A stretch of 32,183 nucleotides of DNA from JAAYXU01 sp050942555 (GTDB taxonomy: Bacteria > Bacillota > Clostridia > Christensenellales > UMGS416), in NCBI GenBank assembly GCA_050942555.1, contig JBMNNN010000004.1, positions 1-32,183 on the forward strand. The letters run 5' to 3'. Positions 1 to 6,344 of the stretch are shown here, piece by piece. Under the pieces are notes generated by a model. It ran no database searches. It was not told the origin of the DNA and saw only the letters and a program-made list of their open reading frames with translations. Position 1 is the stretch's first letter; every line of letters begins with the position of its first letter. The position numbers and the translations under genes are program-made.

Positions 1-2
1 CG

Positions 3-977
3 GACAGCCTGCCGGTCATCCGTGCGGGGGACATCGCCGTCACGCTGCGCGAGATCCGCAGCGCGTCGGAGAGAGCGCTGGCCGACGTCTTCCCGATCAC
101 CGCCGGTGAGGACGCGCGGACGTATCCCTGTACGCACTATGAGAAAAGAAACAAAAACCGGCCGCGGGTCAGGATCGCGCGGCCGCGGGTGTTCATACCT
201 GTTTTCCCGGGAACCAACTGCGAGTATGAAAGCGCCCTGGCATTCGAGCGGGCCGGGGCGGTGACCGACGTGCGGTGCGTGCGCAATATCGCGCCCGGCG
301 ATATCGAGGAGACGATACGGGAATTCTCCCGCGCTATCGGCAATGCGCAGATTGTGATGATACCGGGCGGCTTTTCCGCCGGGGACGAGCCCGACGGATC
401 GGGCAAGTTCATCGCCACCACGTTGCGTTCGCCCCGGATGGCCGACGCCATCGCCGACCTGCTAAGCAACAGGGACGGCCTCATGCTGGGCATATGCAAC
501 GGCTTCCAGGCCCTCATCAAGCTGGGGCTTGTGCCCTACGGCGAGATACGGGAGATGCGGCCCGACAGCCCGACGCTTACGTTCAACCGCATCGGCCGCC
601 ACCAGAGCCGTATCGTGCGGACCCGTGTGGTTTCGGTGCTGTCGCCATGGTTTGCGGAAGTGGAGGCCGGGCAAATCATATCGGTTCCCATTTCCCACGG
701 AGAGGGACGCTTCGTATGCGCGCCCGGGGAGTTTGACCGGCTGCTTCGAAACGGGCAGATCGCGACGCAGTATGTGGATGCGCAGGGAGACCCGACGACC
801 GACATCGACTACAACCCCATCGGCTCCTATATGGCTGTGGAGGGAATCACAAGCCCCGACGGGCGGATACTGGGCAAGATGGGGCACAGCGAGCGCTATG
901 GCCGCCATACGTACCGCAACGTGCCCGGCGATTACGAGAGTGGGATTTTCCGTTCGGGTGTGCTATACTTCGCGTAG
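3..977 (+). CDS. purL: Phosphoribosylformylglycinamidine synthase, C-terminal part (PurL with fused PurQ glutaminase)
   Basis: Partial gene: the reading frame is open from the left window edge and stops at TAG 975-977. It forms FGAM from FGAR, ATP and glutamine, the fourth step of IMP synthesis. The first roughly 60 codons are the tail of the synthetase half and a linker. The rest is a class I glutaminase domain: PGTNCEYES near 207-233, GGFSAGDEPDGSGKF near 366-410, the nucleophile elbow GICNGFQ with its Cys codon at 495-497, SHGEGRF near 699, and a terminal GKMGHSERYG segment supplying the distal catalytic residues. An ATG at 189 could look like the start of a free-standing purQ, but it lies inside the conserved first strand (RVFIPVFPGTNCE), has no ribosome binding site, and the frame is open far upstream. 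The fused long-form PurL is therefore much more likely. This arrangement is known in many Clostridia and in Proteobacteria. Confidence 0.93.
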   Translation, partial: DSLPVIRAGDIAVTLREIRSASERALADVFPITAGEDARTYPCTHYEKRNKNRPRVRIARPRVFIPVFPGTNCEYESALAFERAGAVTDVRCVRNIAPGDIEETIREFSRAIGNAQIVMIPGGFSAGDEPDGSGKFIATTLRSPRMADAIADLLSNRDGLMLGICNGFQALIKLGLVPYGEIREMRPDSPTLTFNRIGRHQSRIVRTRVVSVLSPWFAEVEAGQIISVPISHGEGRFVCAPGEFDRLLRNGQIATQYVDAQGDPTTDIDYNPIGSYMAVEGITSPDGRILGKMGHSERYGRHTYRNVPGDYESGIFRSGVLYFA

Positions 978-996
978 GAGAGGAGGAGGGGAGGAC

Positions 997-1542
997 GTGT
1001 ATTTCAGCGATCCGTACGCTATTACGGAGAAGAAACTGCGCGAGCTGGTGGACGGCAAGGTGCTCGAGCAGGAGACGCTCGAATACAAGCGCCTTATTCA
1101 CGGCGACGAGGATCTGGAGACCCGGGAATTCCTGGCCGACGTATCTTCCTTCGCCAACACGCGCGGCGGCCACATCATATACGGCATCGCCGAGGAGGAC
1201 GGCGTCCCGGCGCGGCTGTGCGGCACGGGACTTGGCGACAGCGAAGTGGACGCGGCCATACTGCGTCTCGACAGCCAGATCCGGGACGGCATCGAGCCGC
1301 GCATACCCGATGTGCGCATCATGCCGGTCTGCCTGCGCACGGGCGCCTGGTGCATCGTGATCCATGTGCCGCCCAGCTACCGTGCGCCCCACCGGGTCAT
1401 ATTCAAGGGACACGGGCATTTTTACGCGCGCGCCAGCAACGGGAAGCACCGGATGGACGTGGACGAGCTGCGGGACCAGTTCCTGCGCAACGCGGGAGCG
1501 CACTGGAGCGAAAAGGCGGACTGCAGGGCGGCGGGCAGATAA
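997..1542 (+). CDS. Stand-alone AlbA_2 (Schlafen-type) putative DNA-binding domain protein
   Basis: A 181-residue protein starting at GTG 997 behind a very strong GGAGGGGAGG stretch (986-994), 19 bases after purL. It matches the AlbA_2/Schlafen AAA_4 family. It has the entry motif ETLEYKRLI, the core FLADVSSFANTRGGHIIYGI (about residues 49-68), a middle strand region ending in CIVIHVPPS, and the closing pattern PHRVIFKGHGHFYARASNGKHRMDVDELR. In larger family members this domain precedes an ATPase-like or winged-helix region. Here the protein ends soon after the domain, so no effector part is present. Family members are usually described as nucleic-acid binding or as regulators; the ligand here is unknown. 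Being sandwiched between purL and the purE promoter suggests co-transcription with purL and possibly a local regulatory role, which is inference only. The upstream extension of this frame overlaps purL and is not coding. Confidence 0.8.
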   Translation: MYFSDPYAITEKKLRELVDGKVLEQETLEYKRLIHGDEDLETREFLADVSSFANTRGGHIIYGIAEEDGVPARLCGTGLGDSEVDAAILRLDSQIRDGIEPRIPDVRIMPVCLRTGAWCIVIHVPPSYRAPHRVIFKGHGHFYARASNGKHRMDVDELRDQFLRNAGAHWSEKADCRAAGR

Positions 1543-1625
1543 GGCCGCTTCTGCCTGAAATGAACCGCCCGGATTTGATGTATTGGGTGGATCTGATCTT
1601 TTTACGACTGCAGAAGTCATCGGGT

Positions 1626-1655
1626 GGGCGAGTGCGTCTGTTTGTACGCTCGCCC
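1626..1655 (+). terminator. Weak hairpin downstream of the AlbA_2 gene
   Basis: An inverted repeat pairs GGGCGA (1626-1631) with TCGCCC (1650-1655) and GCGT (1634-1637) with ACGC (1646-1649), leaving a two-base bulge. It is followed by a mixed T-rich stretch but no clean U run. It may end the purL-AlbA_2 transcript, but the missing U tract makes this uncertain. Confidence 0.3.
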
Positions 1656-1805
1656 GCTTACCGTTTGTTCGTTTTGTGGGGAACCACATCTCCCGTTTCC
1701 AAATAGAAAGTCAGCAGTCTGTCTTTCAATTCAGACAGTACCGAATACTTTCAAATGTTGATACCGGTGAAACCGCGCGGGCTGCGCCTAAGCGCGGACC
1801 GGAGA

Positions 1806-1849
1806 AAACACGAACATTTTTTAAATAGTTCTTAGAATAGTTCTTAATT
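1806..1849. promoter_or_regulatory. Candidate operator: PurBox-like site and 12-bp-spaced direct repeats
   Basis: The 11-base word AATAGTTCTTA occurs twice exactly, at 1824-1834 and 1836-1846, one helical turn plus about 1.5 bp apart. Upstream, AAACACGAACATT (1806-1818) matches 11 of 13 positions of the B. subtilis PurBox AWWWCCGAACWWT. ATAGTTCTTAATT (1837-1849) matches the inverted PurBox at 11 of 13, but lacks the central GG. The two would be opposed with 18 bases between them, close to the 16-17 known for PurR pairs. The block abuts the -35 box of purE. No purR gene is visible in the window, so the regulator is hypothetical. Confidence 0.35.
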
Positions 1850-1853
1850 TATA

Positions 1854-1882
1854 TTGAAACCGGCCCATATTTCTGCTATTAT
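1854..1882 (+). promoter_or_regulatory. Sigma-A promoter of the purE operon
   Basis: The -35 box TTGAAA (1854-1859) and -10 box TATTAT (1877-1882) are separated by exactly 17 bases. A TGC just before the -10 box makes it an extended -10. The predicted start is near 1889, giving a leader of about 60 nt. A 6-bp inverted repeat, ACCGGC (1859-1864) and GCCGGT (1889-1894), brackets the -10 element. The leader begins with a hairpin, CCGGTA (1890-1895) with TATCGG (1902-1907) around a T loop. I see no purine riboswitch core in this leader. Confidence 0.75.
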
Positions 1883-1948
1883 ATCGGTGCCGGTATTTTT
1901 TTATCGGAAAATTCGCTCCTGCAAGCTGTTTTTATGGAGGTCGTCCCT

Positions 1949-2446
1949 ATGCCCGCGCCAGCAGCCGTCGCCGTCGTGATGGGAAGCCGTTCCGACTATC
2001 CGGTCGTACAAAAGGCCGTCGCCCTGCTGGAATCATTCGGGGTTGCGGCGGAGGTGCGGGTGCTCTCGGCTCACCGCACGCCCGAGGAGGCTGCCGCGCT
2101 TGCGCGCGGCGCGCGCGGCAGGGGGGTGGGCGTGATCATCGCCGCAGCCGGGAAGGCCGCGCATCTTCCCGGCGTGCTGGCGGCGTACACGACGCTGCCG
2201 GTCATCGGTCTGCCCGTGAAGACCTCGCTGATGGGCGGCATGGATTCGCTGCTGTCGATCGTGCAGATGCCCGCCGGGGTTCCGGTCGCCACGGTGGGGG
2301 TGGACGCCGCCGAGAACGCGGCGCTGCTGGCCGTGGAGATGCTCGCGATTACCGACGGGGAGCTGGCCGACAGGCTTGCGGACTACAGGAAAAGTATGGC
2401 CGACAAGGTGCTGGCCGATGATGCGAATATACGAAAAGGGGAATGA
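1949..2446 (+). CDS. purE: N5-carboxyaminoimidazole ribonucleotide mutase / AIR carboxylase
   Basis: PurE makes CAIR in the sixth step of IMP synthesis. I place the start at ATG 1949 because GGAGG (1936-1940) sits 8 bases upstream. The in-frame ATG at 1934 overlaps that Shine-Dalgarno sequence and has none of its own. The 165-residue product shows the family hallmarks: MGSRSDYP near the N-terminus, LSAHRTPEEA, the AAHLPG loop, and DSLLSIVQMPAGVPVATV. The active loop reads AAAGKAAHLPG where E. coli has GAGGAAHLPG, a Lys variant that I recall from Clostridia. No purK lies in this operon. Either purK is elsewhere, or this PurE uses CO2 and AIR directly; the sequence cannot decide. First gene of the operon; purC follows after 3 bases. 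Confidence 0.95.
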   Translation: MPAPAAVAVVMGSRSDYPVVQKAVALLESFGVAAEVRVLSAHRTPEEAAALARGARGRGVGVIIAAAGKAAHLPGVLAAYTTLPVIGLPVKTSLMGGMDSLLSIVQMPAGVPVATVGVDAAENAALLAVEMLAITDGELADRLADYRKSMADKVLADDANIRKGE

Positions 2447-2449
2447 CCG

Positions 2450-3175
2450 ATGACCGCACGCAAGACCGCGCAGCTTTACGAGGGAAAGGCCAAGAGGGTA
2501 TACGACACCACCGATCCCGCGCTTGCCATCGTTTCCTACAAGGACGACGCGACCGCGTTTAACGGCCTCAAGCGTGGCACCATCGCGGGCAAAGGCGTCG
2601 TAAACAACCGTGTATCGAATCATTTTTTCCGCCTGCTGGAGAAGGAGGGAGTTCCTACCCACTATGTGGAGGAGCTCTCCGACAGGGAAACGCTCGTGAA
2701 AAAAGCGCAAATCGTACCCGTGGAGGTCATCGTGCGCAACATCGCGGCGGGATCGCTCGCGAAGCGCCTGGGTCTTGCCGAGGGTACGCGGCTGCGCAGC
2801 ACCGTCATCGAGTACTGCTACAAGAACGACGAGCTCGGCGATCCGATGATCAACGAAACCCATATCGCCGCGCTGGGGCTTGCCAGCCGCGATGAAATGG
2901 AGACGATCGCGCGTTATGCGCTGGCGGTCAACCGGTTCCTGACCGGATATCTGAAGGGTCTGGGGATCGAGCTGATCGATTTCAAGCTGGAATTCGGCCG
3001 CGTAGACGGGCGCATCGTGCTGGCTGACGAAATATCGCCCGATACCTGCCGCTTCTGGGACACGGCGTCGGGCGAAAAGCTGGACAAGGACCGTTTCCGC
3101 CGGGACCTGGGGCATGTCGAGGAAGCCTATGCCGAGATGCTCCGCCGCCTCATCGGAGAGGAAAGGGAAGCATGA
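2450..3175 (+). CDS. purC: SAICAR synthetase
   Basis: A 241-residue enzyme joining CAIR and aspartate with ATP, the seventh step of IMP synthesis. The N-terminus has YEGKAKRVYDT (residues 10-20), the usual nucleotide-binding opening, followed by KDDATAFNGLKRG. The signature IVPVEVIVRNIAAGSLAKR lies near residue 90, and LEFGR and LADEISPDTCRFWD near residues 180-202. The length is normal for the stand-alone bacterial enzyme. AAAAGGGG (2435-2441) is the ribosome binding site, partly inside the purE stop region. The stop overlaps the purF start in an ATGA, which suggests translational coupling. Confidence 0.97.
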   Translation: MTARKTAQLYEGKAKRVYDTTDPALAIVSYKDDATAFNGLKRGTIAGKGVVNNRVSNHFFRLLEKEGVPTHYVEELSDRETLVKKAQIVPVEVIVRNIAAGSLAKRLGLAEGTRLRSTVIEYCYKNDELGDPMINETHIAALGLASRDEMETIARYALAVNRFLTGYLKGLGIELIDFKLEFGRVDGRIVLADEISPDTCRFWDTASGEKLDKDRFRRDLGHVEEAYAEMLRRLIGEEREA

Positions 3176-4611
3176 GCGTGCAGCCGCATTTCGAGTGGAT
3201 CAAGCCGCGCCGCGACCGCATGCCCGAGGAGTGCGGCGTCGTCGGCATCTATGACGCGGGCGGCGCTCCGGTTTCCGAATCGCTCTACTATGGCCTCTAC
3301 GCGCTGCAGCACCGCGGCCAGGAGAGCGCGGGCATCGCGCTGTCCGACGGGCGCGGCATACGCTACCATAAGGCGATGGGCCTTGTGACCGAGTGCTTCA
3401 GCCAGGGTGCGGCGCTTGAAGATCTGGGCAGCGGCTCCCTCGGCATCGGCCATGTGCGCTACTCGACCGCCGGGTCAAGCCTGGTCGTCAACGCGCAGCC
3501 GCTGGTCGTGCGCTACAAGAACGGCACGATGGCGCTGGCACACAACGGCAACCTCGTCAACGCGCAGCATATCCGCAGCATGCTGGAGCGCAGGGGCGTG
3601 ATCAGCCAGACTGCGCTGGACACGGAGGTCATCGCAAATCTGATCGCGCGTTTCAGCGGGGACGATATCGTCGACGCCATCCAGCGCACGATGGAGTATA
3701 TACGGGGCGCCTATTCGCTCGTCATCATGACCGAAACGCAGCTCATCGGCGTGCGCGACCCCGGCGGGGTGCGGCCGCTGGCGCTGGGCAGGCTGGGGGA
3801 CGCCTATATGATCGCGTCGGAAAGCTGCGCTTTTGACGCGGTGGGCGCTGACTTCGTACGCGACCTGAGGCCTGGTGAGATCGTCGTCGTCGACCGGTCG
3901 GGGCTTCGCTCGATACAGACTGAAACCCCGCTGCAAAGCCACCTGTGCATATTCGAGTTCGTATACTTCGCCCGCACCGACAGCGTCATCGACGGCATCA
4001 GCGTCTATCAGGCCCGGGAGAACGCAGGCCGCCTGCTTGCGCGCTCGGCGGGCGTCAAGGCCGACATGGTGTCGGGCGTGCCCGACTCGGCGATAACCGC
4101 CGCGATCGGCTACTCGAAGGAGTCGGGCATACCGTACGGCGAAGGGCTGGCCAAGAACCGCTACGTGGGCAGGACGTTCATACAGCCGCAGCAGTCCCGC
4201 CGCGAGACGGGCGTGCGCATCAAGCTCAACGCGCTGCGCAAAAACGTGCAGGGCAAGCGCGTGGTGCTGGTCGACGACTCGATCGTCCGGGGCACGACGT
4301 CCCGGAAGATCGTCGAACTGCTCCGCTGCGCCGGGGCACGCGAAGTACATATACTCATATCGTCGCCGCCCGTCATGTATCCCTGCTTTTTCGGAATCGA
4401 CACGCCCGACCGGGAACAGCTCATCGGAGCCAGGAATTCGGTGGAGCAGATACGCGCCATGATCGGCGCAGATACGCTCTGCTATCTGCCGATCGAGGAT
4501 CTTTTAAAGACCGTCGAAGGCGCGGGCTGCGGCTTCTGTCAGGGGTGCTTTACCGGCGAATACCCGCTCGACCCGGATGCGTTCCGGGAATTTTGTCCGC
4601 CGCTCGGGTAA
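3172..4611 (+). CDS. purF: Amidophosphoribosyltransferase (glutamine PRPP amidotransferase)
   Basis: This is the committing step of purine synthesis: PRPP plus glutamine gives phosphoribosylamine. Of 479 residues, the first 20 form a propeptide ending in PEE before Cys21 of CGVVGIYD. In B. subtilis PurF such a propeptide is removed to expose the catalytic N-terminal Cys. The glutaminase domain includes LQHRGQESAGIA, GHVRYSTAG and LAHNGNLVN. The PRPP loop is VVLVDDSIVRGTTS. Cysteines in HLCIFEFVYFAR, in YPCFFG, and in GCGFCQGCFTGEYP match the four ligands of the B. subtilis 4Fe-4S cluster, so this enzyme is probably oxygen-sensitive. The start overlaps the purC stop. Confidence 0.97.
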   Translation: MSVQPHFEWIKPRRDRMPEECGVVGIYDAGGAPVSESLYYGLYALQHRGQESAGIALSDGRGIRYHKAMGLVTECFSQGAALEDLGSGSLGIGHVRYSTAGSSLVVNAQPLVVRYKNGTMALAHNGNLVNAQHIRSMLERRGVISQTALDTEVIANLIARFSGDDIVDAIQRTMEYIRGAYSLVIMTETQLIGVRDPGGVRPLALGRLGDAYMIASESCAFDAVGADFVRDLRPGEIVVVDRSGLRSIQTETPLQSHLCIFEFVYFARTDSVIDGISVYQARENAGRLLARSAGVKADMVSGVPDSAITAAIGYSKESGIPYGEGLAKNRYVGRTFIQPQQSRRETGVRIKLNALRKNVQGKRVVLVDDSIVRGTTSRKIVELLRCAGAREVHILISSPPVMYPCFFGIDTPDREQLIGARNSVEQIRAMIGADTLCYLPIEDLLKTVEGAGCGFCQGCFTGEYPLDPDAFREFCPPLG

Positions 4612-4621
4612 AGGAGGGCGT

Positions 4622-5650
4622 ATGGCAATCGATTATAAATCCGCAGGCGTCGATGTAAAGGCCGGTTACGAAGCCGTCAGGCTCATGAAGGAGCACGTCC
4701 GCTCCACGTTCAGCGAGCGGGTGATCGGGGACATGGGATCCTTCGGCGGCTGCTACAGCATCGCGGGCATGGGCATCGCCGAGCCCGTGCTGGTATCGGG
4801 TACCGACGGCGTGGGCACAAAGCTCAAAATCGCGTTCGCGCTGGACCGGCACGATACCGTGGGCATCGACTGCGTCGCGATGTGCGTCAACGACGTGCTC
4901 TGCCAGGGAGCGCGGCCTCTCTTTTTCCTCGACTATATCGCGATGGGCAGGCTGGTTCCCGGCAAGGTCGCGGCCATCGTGTCGGGCGTAGCCGAGGGAT
5001 GCCGCCGGGCCGGGTGCGCGCTTTTGGGCGGCGAGACCGCCGAAATGCCCGGATTCTACGCCGAGGGCGAGTACGATATTGCGGGCTTCACGGTGGGCAT
5101 CGCCGAGCGCTCCCGCATGATCGACGGGTCCGCGATCGCGCCGGGAGACGAGCTGGTGGGGCTGGAAAGCTCGGGCGTGCACAGCAACGGTTTTTCGCTC
5201 ATTCGCCGCGTGCTGGGCGAGGACGCCGCTTCGCTGGGACGGTACCTGCCCGAGCTGGGCAGGACGATCGGCGAGGAGCTGCTAACCCCCACCCGCATAT
5301 ACGTGAAACCTGTGCTGGAGATGATGAGGGCGCACAATATAAAGGGCGCGGCGCATATTACCGGCGGCGGGTTTGTGGAGAACATTCCCCGTATGCTTCC
5401 GCCCGGGACACGGGCCCGCGTCCATGAAGGCGCGTGGCCGGTTCCGCCGGTATTCGGCCTGCTCATCCGGGAGAGCGGCATGAGCCTGCGCGACGCCTAC
5501 AACACGTTTAATATGGGAATCGGCATGGTGCTGGCCGTCCCCGCCGGGGAGGCCGCCGCGGTGGTCGAAACGGCCCACGCGCTGGGTACGTCCGCCCATA
5601 TCATAGGCGACGTCGTGCCGGGCGAACCGGGCGTCGAGGTGCCGGCGTGA
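4622..5650 (+). CDS. purM: Phosphoribosylformylglycinamidine cyclo-ligase (AIR synthetase)
   Basis: A 342-residue enzyme that closes FGAM to AIR with ATP. I chose ATG 4622 because AAGGAGGG (4611-4618) begins at the last base of the purF stop; a longer frame back to 4577 lies inside purF. Family motifs are visible in order: YKSAGVDVKAGYEAV at the N-terminus, the ATP segment GTDGVGTKLKIAF, CVNDVLCQGARPLFFLDY, GGETAEMPGFY, SSGVHSNGFSLIR, and the C-terminal THITGGGF-type segment, here AHITGGGFVENIPRMLP, followed by FNMGIGMV. The length is typical. The final GTGA overlaps the purN start. Confidence 0.97.
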   Translation: MAIDYKSAGVDVKAGYEAVRLMKEHVRSTFSERVIGDMGSFGGCYSIAGMGIAEPVLVSGTDGVGTKLKIAFALDRHDTVGIDCVAMCVNDVLCQGARPLFFLDYIAMGRLVPGKVAAIVSGVAEGCRRAGCALLGGETAEMPGFYAEGEYDIAGFTVGIAERSRMIDGSAIAPGDELVGLESSGVHSNGFSLIRRVLGEDAASLGRYLPELGRTIGEELLTPTRIYVKPVLEMMRAHNIKGAAHITGGGFVENIPRMLPPGTRARVHEGAWPVPPVFGLLIRESGMSLRDAYNTFNMGIGMVLAVPAGEAAAVVETAHALGTSAHIIGDVVPGEPGVEVPA

Positions 5651-6285
5651 AGCGCATCGCGGTGCTGGCGTCGGGCGGCGGGACCAACTTCCAGGCCGTA
5701 CTGGACGCCTGCGAACAGGGCCGCATCGCGGGGCAGGTGGTTTGCCTTATATACAGCCGCCGGGAGGCGTTCGCCCGGCAGCGGGCCCAGCGTGCCGGTA
5801 TTCCCGCATACTATATCGGCCTGCGGCAGTACGCGAGCCTCGAGGACATGCAGGCCGCCGTACACGAGCGGCTGTGCGCCTGCGAGGCCGAACTCATCGT
5901 GCTGGCTGGGTACCTGCTCCGCCTGGGTCCGCAGACCGTGCGCCGCTGGCGCGGCCGGATCGTCAACACGCATCCGGCGCTGATCCCTTCCTTCTGCGGC
6001 CAGGGTTTCTACGGAGAGCGGGTGCATCAGGCGGCTCTCGATTACGGGGTGAAGGTATCGGGCTGCACGATCCATCTCGTGGACGAGCAGTACGACACCG
6101 GCCCCATCCTGCTGCAGGAGGCCGTACCGGTGCTGGACGACGACGACGCGCACACGCTGGCTGCGCGCATACTGCCGGTAGAGCACCGGCTTCTGGTGCA
6201 GGCGGTCGCGCTTCTGTGCGAAGACCGCGTCCGCATCGAGGGCCGGAGGGTGACGATCCTGCCGCAGCCCGCGCCCATACAGTAA
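5647..6285 (+). CDS. purN: Phosphoribosylglycinamide formyltransferase (formyltetrahydrofolate-dependent)
   Basis: It transfers the formyl group of 10-formyl-THF to GAR, the third step of the pathway. The start is GTG 5647 in a GTGA overlap with purM. Motifs include VLASGGGTNFQA at the phosphate-binding N-terminus, LAGYLLRLGP, and the catalytic Asn-His-Asp set in IVNTHPALIPSF and the later SGCTIHLVDEQYDTGPILLQ. The 212 residues fit the family. A strong hairpin follows in the 59-base gap to purH. Confidence 0.96.
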   Translation: MKRIAVLASGGGTNFQAVLDACEQGRIAGQVVCLIYSRREAFARQRAQRAGIPAYYIGLRQYASLEDMQAAVHERLCACEAELIVLAGYLLRLGPQTVRRWRGRIVNTHPALIPSFCGQGFYGERVHQAALDYGVKVSGCTIHLVDEQYDTGPILLQEAVPVLDDDDAHTLAARILPVEHRLLVQAVALLCEDRVRIEGRRVTILPQPAPIQ

Positions 6286-6287
6286 AT

Positions 6288-6330
6288 AAACGGAGCGGCG
6301 GGATCTGTTCCCGCGCCCGTTTCCATTTTT
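6288..6330 (+). terminator. Intra-operon hairpin with T run between purN and purH
   Basis: AAACGG (6288-6293) pairs with CCGTTT (6317-6322), and GCGGGA (6298-6303) with TCCCGC (6309-6314), forming a long interrupted stem closed by a 5-base loop. A run of five T (6326-6330) comes 3 bases later, just ahead of the purH ribosome binding site AGGAGG (6331-6336). It resembles a partial terminator or an mRNA-processing or stability hairpin that would set purH-purD output separately from purE-purN. I see no obvious alternative pairing that would make it a riboswitch. Confidence 0.5.
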
Positions 6331-6344
6331 AGGAGGTATTTCCG

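Larger units (their letters stand above)
1543..1853. other. Intergenic control region between the AlbA_2 gene and purE
   Basis: About 300 bases that are visibly richer in A and T than the flanking genes. I see no convincing gene. A short open frame at 1583-1828 has no family resemblance or good ribosome binding site. Besides the hairpin at 1626-1655 there is a second one, CTGTCT (1719-1724) with AGACAG (1733-1738). The right end carries the repeats listed separately, which lead into the purE promoter. Confidence 0.6.

Noticed and set aside
189..977. A free-standing purQ starting at ATG 189
   Set aside because: The frame is open to the left edge and encodes the end of the PurL synthetase part; no ribosome binding site precedes 189.
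1583..1828. An 81-codon plus-strand frame between the AlbA_2 gene and purE
   Set aside because: No good ribosome binding site, no resemblance to known proteins, and it runs through the hairpins and into the candidate operator repeats.
1889..1948. A purine riboswitch in the purE leader
   Set aside because: The leader is only about 60 nt and lacks the conserved core and three-way-junction layout; only a small hairpin is seen.
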